Assembly: GCF_900111555.1 (NCBI RefSeq)
Contig: NZ_FOHZ01000005.1
Location: 164,054-228,053 of the forward strand
Length of the DNA stretch: 64,000 nt
Source: Marinobacter segnicrescens
GTDB taxonomy: Bacteria > Pseudomonadota > Gammaproteobacteria > Pseudomonadales > Oleiphilaceae
Direction of reading: 5' to 3'
The number at the start of each line of letters is the position of its first letter. The first letter of the stretch is position 1. The translations under genes were made by a program, and so were the position numbers. Below the pieces are notes generated by a model, which did no database searches, had not been told where the DNA came from, and saw nothing but the letters and a program-made list of their open reading frames with translations. Positions 8,901-17,461 of this stretch are shown piece by piece.

Positions 8901-10310
8901 ATGAATGCACTTTCGAAGCTGCCCTCGGTCAGCCAGCTGCTTGCCCACGACCGCATTGAGCCCCTGATTGATGCCCATGGTCGCGCCGTCATTACCGGAC
9001 TGATTCGCGACCAGTTGGCCGCGGTTCGCGAAGCCGGAAGGAACGGCGCACCGATTCCCGAGGAATCGAGCCTGATCGACGGCATTAGCGAAGCAGCCCA
9101 GACCCAGGCCCTGCCCCGCCTGCGCCCGGTGTTCAACCTGACAGGCACCGTCCTGCATACCAACCTGGGCCGCGCCTCGCTGCCTGAAGAAGCCATCACC
9201 GCACTCGTTGAGGCGGCCCGCAATCCCTGTGCCCTGGAATACAATATCGAGGAGGGTGGACGGGGTGACCGTGACGACGTGGTCGAACAACTGCTCTGCG
9301 ATCTTACCGGAGCCGAGGCAGCGACCGTCGTCAACAACAATGCCGCGGCGGTGTTCCTGCTCCTCAACACCCTGGCCCACAAGAGAAAAGTGGTAGTGTC
9401 ACGGGGCGAACTGGTGGAAATCGGTGGCGCGTTCCGGGTGCCGGACATCATGAAGCGCGCCGGTGCCAAACTGGTCGAGGTCGGTACCACCAACCGCACC
9501 CACCTCAAGGACTTTGCCGGCGCCATCAGCCCGCGTACCGGCATGTTGATGAAAGTACACACGAGCAACTATGCCATTGAGGGCTTCACGCACGCTGTTC
9601 CGGAGCACGAACTCGCCAGCCTGGCCCATGAGCATGAATTGCCCTTCACGGTGGACCTGGGCTCGGGAACCCTGACCAACCTCGAACATTGGGGACTGCC
9701 CCATGAGCCCACTCCCCGCGAGAGTATCGAAGCCGGTGCTGACCTTGTGACTTTCTCCGGTGACAAGCTGCTCGGCGGCCCACAGGTGGGCATGCTGGTC
9801 GGCCGCCGCGACCTGATCGCCCGGATCAGGCGGAACCCTCTCAAGCGGGCGTTGCGCGTCGGCAAGCTGACCCTGGCCAGCCTGGAAGCTGTACTGCGCC
9901 TGTATCGTGATCCGGACCGGTTGGCACAGCGCCTGACCACCCTTCAGCAACTGACCCGGCCAGAGACCGAGATTCGTGAAGCCGCCGAGCGTGTATTGCC
10001 AGCCCTTCAATCCGCACTGGCGGCCCTTGAGGTAGACGTGGAGATCGTTCCTTTGCGGTCCCAGATCGGTTCGGGTTCGTTGCCAGTGGACCGCCTTCCC
10101 TCTGTTGGCCTCGCGGTACGTTCACGGGGGCGTAGCAGTGGCGTGCTCAACCGCCTTGAAGCGAGCTTCCGCCAGCTCCCCAAGCCGGTTATCGGCCGCA
10201 TCGAAGACTCTGCCCTGCTGCTGGACCTGCGCTGCCTGCCGCCCGAACAGGAAACAGACTTCACGGTGCAACTGGCACAGCTGGACTTGCCTACGCAACC
10301 CGTACGCTGA
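8901..10310 (+). CDS. selA: L-seryl-tRNA(Sec) selenium transferase
   Basis: 469 aa PLP enzyme that converts Ser-tRNA(Sec) to Sec-tRNA(Sec) using selenophosphate. Family marks include VFNLTGTVLHTNLGRA, LEYNIEEGGRGDR, the NNNAAAVFL segment, and TFSGDKLLGGPQ, whose Lys carries PLP. Length is as usual for bacterial SelA. selB and selC lie 3-5 kb away on the other strand, so most of the Sec machinery is here; selD is not in the window. Confidence 0.96.
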   Translation: MNALSKLPSVSQLLAHDRIEPLIDAHGRAVITGLIRDQLAAVREAGRNGAPIPEESSLIDGISEAAQTQALPRLRPVFNLTGTVLHTNLGRASLPEEAITALVEAARNPCALEYNIEEGGRGDRDDVVEQLLCDLTGAEAATVVNNNAAAVFLLLNTLAHKRKVVVSRGELVEIGGAFRVPDIMKRAGAKLVEVGTTNRTHLKDFAGAISPRTGMLMKVHTSNYAIEGFTHAVPEHELASLAHEHELPFTVDLGSGTLTNLEHWGLPHEPTPRESIEAGADLVTFSGDKLLGGPQVGMLVGRRDLIARIRRNPLKRALRVGKLTLASLEAVLRLYRDPDRLAQRLTTLQQLTRPETEIREAAERVLPALQSALAALEVDVEIVPLRSQIGSGSLPVDRLPSVGLAVRSRGRSSGVLNRLEASFRQLPKPVIGRIEDSALLLDLRCLPPEQETDFTVQLAQLDLPTQPVR

Positions 10311-10376
10311 GCTGCGGACCATCCTGACAGGCCCGGTGTCTGGCTTGGCTATCTTATGCCCCACGGGTCGCAAACA

Positions 10377-10856
10377 TCAGGGCAGGTGCCGCAAAGGCAA
10401 TGGTGACTGGGGTTTCACCGTCTGAATCGCGAAGTTGCTGCGAATATCCCGCACCCCGGGTAATTTCAGCAAGGTGCCCGTCAGGAAGTTCTCATACGCG
10501 CGCAGATCCGGTACCACGACCTGCAGGTGGAAATCGGACTGGCCAGATACCAGGTGCGCCATCACCACTTCCGGCAACAGACTCACGGCTTCCCGAAACG
10601 CCTCGGCTTCTTTCTCGCCGTGTTTCTCCACTTTGATATCAACGAACACCGTCAGGTTCAGGCCAACCTTTTCCCGATCCAGGATAGCACTGTAGCCACT
10701 GATAACGCCGGACTTTTCAAGCAGGCGCACACGCCTTGAGCAGGGGGATGGGGAGAGGCCAATATCGGCTGCCAGGTCGATATTGGCCAGACGCCCTTCT
10801 GCCTGGAGTGATTCCAGAATTTTGCGGTCGTAGCGATCAAATTTCATTATTGGCAT
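10377..10856 (-). CDS. Lrp/AsnC family transcriptional regulator
   Basis: 159 aa. The N-terminal HTH (YDRKILESLQAEGRLANIDLAADIGLSPSPCSRRVRLLEKSGVI is the region, residues about 8-50) is followed by the RAM ligand-binding domain, with VSGQSDFHLQVVVPDLRAYENF. Two in-frame starts exist, at 10856 and 10847. It is divergent from a LysE-type exporter over a 134-base intergenic region, a common pairing in which the Lrp-type regulator controls amino-acid export. The effector is unknown. Confidence 0.92.
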   Translation of the reverse strand: MPIMKFDRYDRKILESLQAEGRLANIDLAADIGLSPSPCSRRVRLLEKSGVISGYSAILDREKVGLNLTVFVDIKVEKHGEKEAEAFREAVSLLPEVVMAHLVSGQSDFHLQVVVPDLRAYENFLTGTLLKLPGVRDIRSNFAIQTVKPQSPLPLRHLP

Positions 10857-10990
10857 CTTTCTTCTTTTACGTGGATGAGCTTAGTGATTCTGGCCAATAT
10901 TAGCCTGATTCCTGGCGTATTAAGCAAACTTTCGCCACAGCATCTGCTATATGATTCTGGTCACCCCCACTCCGAGATAAGGGTGCACAC

Positions 10991-11611
10991 ATGGGTGACC
11001 TGGCCCTGTTTTGCTTTACGCTGGTAGCCATCTACCTGACACCCGGCCCCGACATGCTCCTGGTTCTCAGTACCAGCATGAATGGCGGAGCCAGGCAGGC
11101 CGTGGCGGTCAGCACCGGACTGGCCCTGGCCAGGTCCCTCCACGTACTGCTCGCTGCAATCGGCCTGGCGGCGCTGCTGCAAACCACCCCCTGGGCCTAC
11201 CACGCCATCAGATTGGCCGGCGCAACCTACCTGCTCTACCTGGCGTGGCGGTTCCTGACACTGGACACCCCCACCATGCAAGCTGTGGAGGCCGCATCGG
11301 AATCCTCCCGCAGCCGATATCTGCGCTCATTCAGCCAGGGTGCCCTGACCAACCTGCTGAACCCGAAGTCGCTGATTTTCTGCTCGGTCCTGCTGCCGCA
11401 GTTTGTCGAACCGGCACAGGACGTGGCCTCCCAGTTCGCCACACTAGGACTGATCCTCGCCGTTATTGGTCTGGGATTTGACCTGGTTTATTCGCTGATC
11501 GGTAAAGAGATTGCAGCGTTTACCGCTTCCCACAAAGGTATGCAAAAGATGCAGAACCGGGTTGTGGCCGGGTTACTGGCGTTGATCGGGTTGAAGGTTG
11601 GATTGGCTTGA
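10991..11611 (+). CDS. LysE/RhtB family amino-acid exporter
   Basis: 206 aa with about six membrane segments. The LysE family signature LTPGPDMLLVLSTSMNGGARQA lies near the N-terminus (residues 16-37), and QGALTNLLNPKSLIFC is the conserved mid-protein motif. It is predicted to export amino acids or derivatives across the inner membrane. It is transcribed away from the Lrp-type regulator and is probably its target. The substrate cannot be read from sequence. Confidence 0.92.
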   Translation: MGDLALFCFTLVAIYLTPGPDMLLVLSTSMNGGARQAVAVSTGLALARSLHVLLAAIGLAALLQTTPWAYHAIRLAGATYLLYLAWRFLTLDTPTMQAVEAASESSRSRYLRSFSQGALTNLLNPKSLIFCSVLLPQFVEPAQDVASQFATLGLILAVIGLGFDLVYSLIGKEIAAFTASHKGMQKMQNRVVAGLLALIGLKVGLA

Positions 11612-11831
11612 TTTGCGCACCTTGTTAGCCGTTTTACTATCTGCCCGGATAGTGGTCTGCAGTTCTTGGGGGTATTGATCGAATAAGTCAGCTACTCTAA
11701 CCCCATTGATCACAACGATCAGACAGCCCAGCGATCCGGATCCCGCAGGCGCGGACGCGCTTGTCCCTCATTTTATCGGGTAATACCGGGTAGCGAAGCA
11801 CCAGACCACGCAACTTTTGCAGGAGAAAAAA

Positions 11832-12959
11832 GTGTCAGATACCAATATCGAACTTACGTCGACCATCAGCGAAGACAACAAACTGGAACTTGCCCTGCGC
11901 GACATCGAGATCCCGCAGCCGGGCGAAAACCAGGTCGTCATCCGCATTGAAGCCGCTCCTATCAACCCGTCTGACCTGGGAGTGATGTTCAGCGTGGCGG
12001 ATATGAAGACGGCCAGCCAATCCGGTAGCGCCGATCGCCCGGTCATCAGTGCCGATGTCCCGGCCAGGTTTATGGGTGCCGTTAAAAAGCGGGTTGGCAA
12101 GGCCATACCCGTGGGCAACGAGGGCGCCGGTACCGTCGTCGCCGCGGGCTCATCCGCCGCTGCGCAAAGCCTGATGGGCAAAACCGTCGCGTTCATTGGC
12201 GGTGGTAGTTACAAAAAATATGTCTGCGCCAATGTGCAAAGCTGTCTCGAACTGGAGTCGGGTACCTCCGCAGTGGAAGGCGCTTCAAGCTTCGTGAATC
12301 CGCTGACGGCCTTGGCCATGGTAGAAACCATGCGAGCAGAGGGACACAAGGCGATTGTTCACGCTGCCGCCGCCTCTAACCTCGGACAAATGCTCAACCG
12401 CATCTGCATCGCCGACGGCGTGGACCTGGTCAATATCGTCCGCAAGCCAGAACAGGAAGCACTGCTGCGTGACCAGGGTGCCAAATACGTGGTCAACTCC
12501 AGTAGCGACAGCTTTATGGCCGACCTGACCCAGGCACTGATCGACACCGGCGCGACCATCGCCTTCGACCCTATCGGTGGCGGTCGCCTGGCCAGCGATA
12601 TCCTCACCTGCATGGAAGCCGCCGTCTCTCGCAACATGACTCAGTACAGCGTGTATGGGTCAGACGTCTACAAGCAGGTTTATATCTATGGCGGCCTTGA
12701 TCGCGGCCCCATCACCCTGAACCGCAGCTTTGGTTTTGCCTGGGGTGTGAACGGCTTTTTGTTGTTCAATGCGCTGGGAAAACTGGGCAAGGACACCAAC
12801 ATCGCCATGCGCAAGCGCGTAGCCGCCGAGATCAAAACCACGTTCGCCAGCCACTACACCCACGAAGTCTCCCTGGCCGGTGCGTTACAACTGGATGCCA
12901 TCTCTGCTTACGGCAAAATGGCAACCGGAGAGAAGTACCTGGTCAGGCCCCAGAGCTAA
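11832..12959 (+). CDS. MDR-superfamily NAD(P)-dependent dehydrogenase
   Basis: 375 aa from the GTG at 11832, chosen because AGGAG (11821-11825) stands 6 bases before it; an upstream ATG at 11817 would overlap that site. It has GroES-like (VVIRIEAAPINPSDLGVMF, GNEGAGTVVAAG) and Rossmann parts (AIVHAAAASNLGQMLNRIC, AFDPIGGGRLA). The Cys zinc ligands are not evident. It resembles alcohol dehydrogenase/crotonyl-CoA reductase-like MDR proteins of unknown substrate. It stands alone between a LysE exporter and the convergent selC. Confidence 0.8.
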   Translation: MSDTNIELTSTISEDNKLELALRDIEIPQPGENQVVIRIEAAPINPSDLGVMFSVADMKTASQSGSADRPVISADVPARFMGAVKKRVGKAIPVGNEGAGTVVAAGSSAAAQSLMGKTVAFIGGGSYKKYVCANVQSCLELESGTSAVEGASSFVNPLTALAMVETMRAEGHKAIVHAAAASNLGQMLNRICIADGVDLVNIVRKPEQEALLRDQGAKYVVNSSSDSFMADLTQALIDTGATIAFDPIGGGRLASDILTCMEAAVSRNMTQYSVYGSDVYKQVYIYGGLDRGPITLNRSFGFAWGVNGFLLFNALGKLGKDTNIAMRKRVAAEIKTTFASHYTHEVSLAGALQLDAISAYGKMATGEKYLVRPQS

Positions 12960-12988
12960 GGTGAGCATCGGGCCGCAAGGCCATCCCT

Positions 12989-13019
12989 GGGTGCCGGAGC
13001 CAGAATGGCTCCAGCACCC
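12989..13019. terminator. Strong hairpin after the MDR gene
   Basis: GGGTGC-C-GGAGCC / GGCTCC-A-GCACCC with an AGAAT loop, 30 bases after the MDR stop and in a region convergent with selC. No U-tract follows on either strand, so termination is possible but not certain. Confidence 0.4.
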
Positions 13020-13148
13020 GCATCAAAGGTGACTCTGCCAGTGAATGTCCTGCCCCCATTGATCGCAGAGCACCTTGGGCAAGCCGCCGGAAAAGAGCGC
13101 AGCGCAGTACCGTTTGGCCGGAAGTATTGGAGCGGACGTTGCGGGAAA

Positions 13149-13244
13149 TGGCGGAAGGGTATGGGAGTCGAACCCACCAGGCACGCGTTGCGCACCTCAC
13201 CGGATTTGAAGTCCGGGCGCTCCACCGGGAAGCGATCCCCTTCC
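13149..13244 (-). tRNA. selC: tRNA-Sec (anticodon TCA)
   Basis: 96 nt including encoded CCA. Reading the minus strand: an 8-nt acceptor arm starting GGAAGGGG and ending ACCCTTCC, then G and CCA; a 6-bp D stem; an anticodon loop CTTCAAA (anticodon TCA) in a CCGGA/TCCGG stem; a long variable arm of about 7 bp; and a T loop TTCGACT. The 8+5 acceptor/T layout and the UCA anticodon identify tRNA-Sec. The eighth acceptor position is G opposite A. It starts 5 bases after the selB stop, so it is probably cut from the same transcript. Confidence 0.97.
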
Positions 13245-13249
13245 TTTGA

Positions 13250-15235
13250 TCAGGGTCTGGCAGTGTAACCTTTTTCGCTTGGCGTTGAGAGCGTTACCGC
13301 GACCCTTCGGCGGTAGGCCGGTTGCAGGCGACGCTCCTCATTAATGAAGGCGGTGACGCCCGCGCGATCCAGGTATTCCAGTACGCTGACGGTCAGGCGT
13401 CGGCCGATGCCGGAGCGGTCGCGATAAGCACGGGCGTCGAAGGCGCCGGTGGGTGAGCTCTCCGCAAGTTCAACGGCAATGGCGGCCAGTTCGGTCACTG
13501 TTTCCGGCCGATAGAAGCGGTTCGGTGCAACGGCGACCAGGAAGCCAAGCCGGTGCATGCGCTCCAGGAAGGTCAGCATGCTCTCCCGCTCAAGGCCCAG
13601 CGCCTCTGCCATTTCTCCGACAATGGGTGGTTTCAGGCCGGTACCCTCCAGTTCAGCCATAACCTGGCCAAGCAGGCGCTGGTCCGCCTCAGTCAGTTCT
13701 GGCTGGTGGCCTGGTCGATGAAACCGAAAGCCATTACGGGCGATTGCTCCGGTCGCCAGTAGCGGATGTAACAGCTCATGGCGCAACTCCTGTTGCAGTC
13801 GTATTCCGGGCAGCCGGGTCAGTTCCGGCTCTGTGGGACCAATCTGGTCTGGGTGGTTTTGGTGCCACTGGTCGAGCTGTTCCAGCACCCGGGTCTGCAG
13901 CGCAGCCCAGCGCCCAGGGGCAAAGCCAACGGGGCCGGTGGCGGTCTGGACAATGACAGGCTCAAGGTCAGCGAGAACCGTTTCCAATCGTTCCTGCGGC
14001 AGGTTTTCCGCGGCCGCTAACCGGTCAACGTCTACGCCTTCCGGGTACGCTTCCAGCGAGGCCTGAAGTCGTGCCCTCGGGCCATCGGTTTCCGAGTGAA
14101 CGGTCGCGAAAGCCCGGCTTTCCAGCAGTATTCGAAGCAGTTGCACCCGTTTTTCAGCGGACCGTCCACGGCCCTCCCCGAACGGGTCCACCACCTCACC
14201 GCCGCCGATGGTGCGATTGAGGGCTGGGTCCCGCAGGATCAGCCGGTCACCCACACAGGCCTGCACCGGTTGCTCCAGCATCAGCTGCGCCAGCATCGGG
14301 CGGTCGCCCTGCCCTTCGTCCAGTACCACCACCCGGGCACTTCTCACCGCCGCGCCAAGGTGTGCCTGGAAGGTACCCCTATGGAGCCGGGTCTCCGGGA
14401 GCAGGGCCAGCCCCACATCCAGGCGATCCGTGGGCCGGTGCAGCCAGGGGGTAACCAGCCAGTCGCCCCGGTGTATGTTATCAGCGCTGACGTTTCCGGC
14501 CAGGTTGATGGCGCATCGCTGGCCGGCGCCCAGGTTTTCCACCGTCTCGCCGTGCGCCTCGAGCCCCCTGACCCTGATCGGATGGCCTGTCGGTGCAACC
14601 CTCAGGGCGTCTTCCCTGGACAAGGTCCCGGCGATCAGGGTGCCGGTAACCACACAGCCCCGCCCGGGTACCGAGAAACTGCGGTCGACCACAAACCGCG
14701 TGCCTGCTGCCAGGCTGCTGGCTTTCTGGTGGTCGACGATCGCCTGCTCTGCCAGCCATGCCTTCAGTGGCGGAAGGCCCTCTCCCGTCAGGCCGGACAC
14801 CGGAAACACCGGGGCGGTTGCCAGTCCGGTATCCGCCAGCAATTCCCGGATCTCTTCCGTAACCTCTGCCAGCCTGGAGGCACCCACCCGGTCTGCCCGG
14901 GTCAGGGCCACCAGGCCAGTCTCGACACCCAGCAAATCGAGAATCGCCAGGTGTTCCCGGGTCTGGGGCATGGGACCGTCATCGGCGGCGATCACCAGCA
15001 TGACGGCGTCCACCGCCGCCACACCGGCCACCATGTTGCGGATGAATTTCTCGTGGCCGGGGACATCCACGAATCCGAGCCAGTGCCCCGATTCCGTGCG
15101 GCTCCAGGCAAAGCCCAGGTCAATGGTCAGGCCCCGGCGTTTTTCCTCCGCCAGCCGATCCGTATCCTGCCCCGTAAGCGCATGGATCAGCGTGGTCTTG
15201 CCATGGTCTACATGGCCGGCGGTGGCAAAGATCAC
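13250..15235 (-). CDS. selB: Selenocysteine-specific elongation factor
   Basis: 661 aa GTPase that brings Sec-tRNA(Sec) to UGA codons by binding the SECIS hairpin. G1 is GHVDHGKT (7-14), and FVDVPGHEKF and LTRAD are the further GTPase motifs. The EF-Tu-like domains are followed by C-terminal winged helices (about 380-640). The start is GTG at 15235, preceded by GAGG, and the stop is 5 bases before selC. Upstream on the same strand lies a selenoprotein gene, so machinery and client share a locus. Confidence 0.96.
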   Translation of the reverse strand: MIFATAGHVDHGKTTLIHALTGQDTDRLAEEKRRGLTIDLGFAWSRTESGHWLGFVDVPGHEKFIRNMVAGVAAVDAVMLVIAADDGPMPQTREHLAILDLLGVETGLVALTRADRVGASRLAEVTEEIRELLADTGLATAPVFPVSGLTGEGLPPLKAWLAEQAIVDHQKASSLAAGTRFVVDRSFSVPGRGCVVTGTLIAGTLSREDALRVAPTGHPIRVRGLEAHGETVENLGAGQRCAINLAGNVSADNIHRGDWLVTPWLHRPTDRLDVGLALLPETRLHRGTFQAHLGAAVRSARVVVLDEGQGDRPMLAQLMLEQPVQACVGDRLILRDPALNRTIGGGEVVDPFGEGRGRSAEKRVQLLRILLESRAFATVHSETDGPRARLQASLEAYPEGVDVDRLAAAENLPQERLETVLADLEPVIVQTATGPVGFAPGRWAALQTRVLEQLDQWHQNHPDQIGPTEPELTRLPGIRLQQELRHELLHPLLATGAIARNGFRFHRPGHQPELTEADQRLLGQVMAELEGTGLKPPIVGEMAEALGLERESMLTFLERMHRLGFLVAVAPNRFYRPETVTELAAIAVELAESSPTGAFDARAYRDRSGIGRRLTVSVLEYLDRAGVTAFINEERRLQPAYRRRVAVTLSTPSEKGYTARP

Positions 15236-15372
15236 AGCGGCCTCGTTTCCGGTCCGGGTGCTGCAACAGGGGGACAGCCGCGGGGGCGGAAAAACCGGGC
15301 CATCAGCGGTTCGATCTGCCGGTGGCCCATGGATGGGGACGCTCCTCGGAGGGCTTTCTGAAGGGTTGTCAT
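15232..15372 (-). CDS. Possible 46-aa leader ORF overlapping the selB start
   Basis: An ATG at 15372 opens a 46-codon frame whose TGA overlaps the selB GTG start (GTGA), an arrangement typical of translational coupling. The predicted peptide is basic and Pro-rich, with no recognised family. It fills the 171-base gap between the UGSC gene and selB. It could be a real small protein, a coupling leader or chance; only the overlap speaks for it. Confidence 0.3.
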   Translation of the reverse strand: MTTLQKALRGASPSMGHRQIEPLMARFFRPRGCPPVAAPGPETRPL

Positions 15373-15375
15373 GGA

Positions 15376-15397
15376 CTCCGCCACATCCCTGGCGGAG
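15376..15397 (-). terminator. 8-bp perfect hairpin after the UGSC stop
   Basis: CTCCGCCA/TGGCGGAG with a 6-base loop lies 10 bases beyond the UGSC stop codon. It has no T-run, so it may be an attenuator or RNA-stabilising element between the UGSC gene and selB rather than a full terminator. Confidence 0.4.
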
Positions 15398-15406
15398 CAG
15401 GGACGT

Positions 15407-15934
15407 CTATTCTGTGTGAGTCAGTAGCCGGACGATGTCCTCCAGCGCCTTGTCCGCCAGTGCCCGCATCTCGTCGTCCGTGCGGTCCTGGATCGGATGG
15501 CCAACGAACACCATGGCCGGCTCGAAACCCAGGGTTTTCGACTGGGCCGCTGCGGCCTGGATGAACTCGGTGGAGGCAACGCCTACGCCCGGAATATTGC
15601 GACCTTCCAGGTCTGCGATGTCATGTGTACAACACGACGTGCAGGAACCTCAGTCGGCCAGCCCTTCAACCACCAGGTCCACTTCACCGGCAATCTGTTG
15701 TTTCAGCTCGGTGGGTGCAACCCGGGTGAATGTGGGTTTACGGTAGCGTTTGACGGTAACATCCATTTCCGCCAGGCGTTCCTCGATCCGGTCGAGGAAC
15801 ACATCGCCCCGGGGCTTTGAGATGTCCAGCAGCCCGACGGTCTTGCCTGCCAGGCTTTCGGGCCGGGCCAGCCGGGCCCGTACCGCTGGTGACAACTCGC
15901 CCGTGGGGTCGAGCATCACACTGGTTTGGGTCAT
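15407..15934 (-). CDS. UGSC family selenoprotein (in-frame TGA read as Sec)
   Basis: 175 aa with selenocysteine at residue 95, encoded by TGA at 15652-15650. The frame continues past that TGA as U-G-S-C-T-S-C-C-T-H-D for 81 codons to a TAG at 15409-15407. The UGSC motif names this family, in which the first residue is Sec or Cys. A SECIS-like hairpin follows the TGA. Residues 29-45 (AGKTVGLLDISKPRGDV) look like a Rossmann-type start. The ATG overlaps the stop of the thioredoxin-fold gene (ATGA). It is probably a thiol/selenol redox protein, reaction unknown. A naive caller would end it at 15650. Confidence 0.93.
15620..15652 (-). promoter_or_regulatory. Bacterial SECIS-like hairpin after the Sec TGA
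   Basis: After the TGA come 11 bases, then GTCGTGT / ACATGAC (7 bp, one G-U) closing a TGTAC loop. The loop begins 18 bases after the TGA and has G at its second place. This meets the general bacterial SECIS rule as I know it (a loop about 16-37 nt from UGA with an early G). An outer CTGC/GCAG pairing (15645-15642 with 15617-15614) could extend the stem. Confidence 0.8.
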
Positions 15935-17364
15935 ACCTTCACCTCTCTGGTTACAGGACTGGAACCGACCGGGCCTGAGGCGGCCCAGCCGGCAATGACA
16001 GCAGAAAACAGGCCGGCGGTGCCGCCAGCCCGGACAATCAGCAAGCCGCCGGGGCGGAACTTGGGTATGGTCTTGTCCCGGTACTGCTCGGGGAGACCTT
16101 CGGTAATTCCGCCCGCGCCGGCCACCATTTCTTCTCCGGGGAACTGGAGCAGATTCTCCAGCTCCTCGAGTAATCGGGCCTTGGTCCAACCCGCCTCAAT
16201 GAATACGCGACTGTGTTCCGGTGACACCACCAGAACCGCATCGCCGGCCATGGCCATTTTCGGGTGGTCCACCACCCGCAGGGCCAGGGCAAAGGACTTC
16301 GCCAGCGATTCCGGAGTGCGAGACTTCTGGTCCACGATGCCCTGCACGCCCTCCCCCGCAAACAGCGTAACGGCCGAGTTACCGGATGGAACGCCCCGCT
16401 CTTCCGCCAGCGGCAGCCACTCGCTGTCCTCTGCCTCGGCGAAGCAGAAGGTGTACTTGCCCGGTGTGCCCAGGGTGGCCCGGTCAATCTCGCCCGGACG
16501 GCCACCGCCCACGTTGCGGACGATCAGTTGCAGGGCACGGCCAATGGTGGCGTTGGCGCGGTTACCCTGCCCCAGGGCATTGCCTCCGGAGTTCATGCCA
16601 ATGGATTTCGCCACCGGGCCATTAACAATGATCATTGGGCCGGCGAACATGGTGGTGCACAGCAGGCCGTGGAGGCCGAACTCTTCGGTCAGGGCAGCCT
16701 CCAGGGCAGCCAGCACTACCGGCATGTATTCCGGTTTGCAGCCGGCCATTACTGCATTGATGGCAACCTTCTCCACGGTACAGGGTGCCAGGTCCGGCGG
16801 TACCAGGCCGATTTCCTCGGCCGGGTCCCGGTCGGTGCCCCTGAGCATTCGCAGCACGCGCTCCGGTGTTGGCGGCACCACCGGCAGGCCATCGCTCCAG
16901 CCCCGTTCGTAGCAGGCCTCGATCAGGTCATCGGCGTCTGTTTCAATCTCCCGGGCGTGGAGATGAGTGTCACCAAACTGCAGCTCCAGTTTTTCGGCGA
17001 TGCCCGGTTCCAGGGTCTTCGAGCCACAGCCGGGACGCATCATGGGCAGGTCTTCACCCAGCCCTTCGATACCGGTGAGGCGCCGCCAGTCATCCCGGTG
17101 CCAGCCATAGGTGCGCTCGACTTCTTCACCGTTCTCGACGCGGATCAGGGTGGGGACAAATTCGGTTTGCAGGCGAAAGGAGTGTTCCAGGGTGGAGTCA
17201 TACTGTGCACCCCTGACTCCCGCCGCGAAGGCTGGATCGTCCTGCGAATACACGGTCAGAGGGCCCGCCTGCCGCTCGATATCCGGCAGCAGCGGCTCTA
17301 CCAGCTGGCAGGTGGGACAGTCGCGCTTGGCAACGACAATGAGGCCATCGGGTAATGGGGTCAT
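15931..17364 (-). CDS. Thioredoxin-fold protein paired with the UGSC selenoprotein
   Basis: 477 aa. Residues 1-105 look like a thioredoxin fold with a CPTC active site (Cys16, Cys19) and a cis-Pro segment (EFVPTLIRV). A conserved-looking part follows (GWSDGLPVVPPTPERVLRML, about 154-173) with several further Cys, Gly-rich loops and no membrane segment. I recall this second part only as a partner of UGSC proteins; no enzymatic function is known to me. Its stop overlaps the UGSC start, so the two are made together and probably form a redox pair. Confidence 0.72.
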   Translation of the reverse strand: MTPLPDGLIVVAKRDCPTCQLVEPLLPDIERQAGPLTVYSQDDPAFAAGVRGAQYDSTLEHSFRLQTEFVPTLIRVENGEEVERTYGWHRDDWRRLTGIEGLGEDLPMMRPGCGSKTLEPGIAEKLELQFGDTHLHAREIETDADDLIEACYERGWSDGLPVVPPTPERVLRMLRGTDRDPAEEIGLVPPDLAPCTVEKVAINAVMAGCKPEYMPVVLAALEAALTEEFGLHGLLCTTMFAGPMIIVNGPVAKSIGMNSGGNALGQGNRANATIGRALQLIVRNVGGGRPGEIDRATLGTPGKYTFCFAEAEDSEWLPLAEERGVPSGNSAVTLFAGEGVQGIVDQKSRTPESLAKSFALALRVVDHPKMAMAGDAVLVVSPEHSRVFIEAGWTKARLLEELENLLQFPGEEMVAGAGGITEGLPEQYRDKTIPKFRPGGLLIVRAGGTAGLFSAVIAGWAASGPVGSSPVTREVKV

Positions 17365-17461
17365 GGTCAGGGTTCCGCCCGATTTCCGGGTCTTGTTGTA
17401 GATCAGTGGATGACTGACAGCATAGCAGGCCGGATGGAAAAATCGAGCGCTTGCCCGCTAA

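Noticed and set aside
7872..9380. Minus-strand frame (502 codons) across the qor and selA genes
   Set aside because: Spans two recognised genes on the other strand; no motif.
14096..15419. Two plus-strand frames of over 400 codons opposite selB
   Set aside because: Shadows; SelB GTPase motifs on the minus strand are unambiguous.
15650..16189. A separate 179-codon minus-strand gene ending at TGA 15650
   Set aside because: The TGA is best read as Sec; the real start is 15934, overlapping the upstream stop, and the upstream part of that frame is a shadow of the thioredoxin-fold gene.
16264..17355. Plus-strand frame opposite the thioredoxin-fold gene
   Set aside because: Shadow without signal, start site or family wording.
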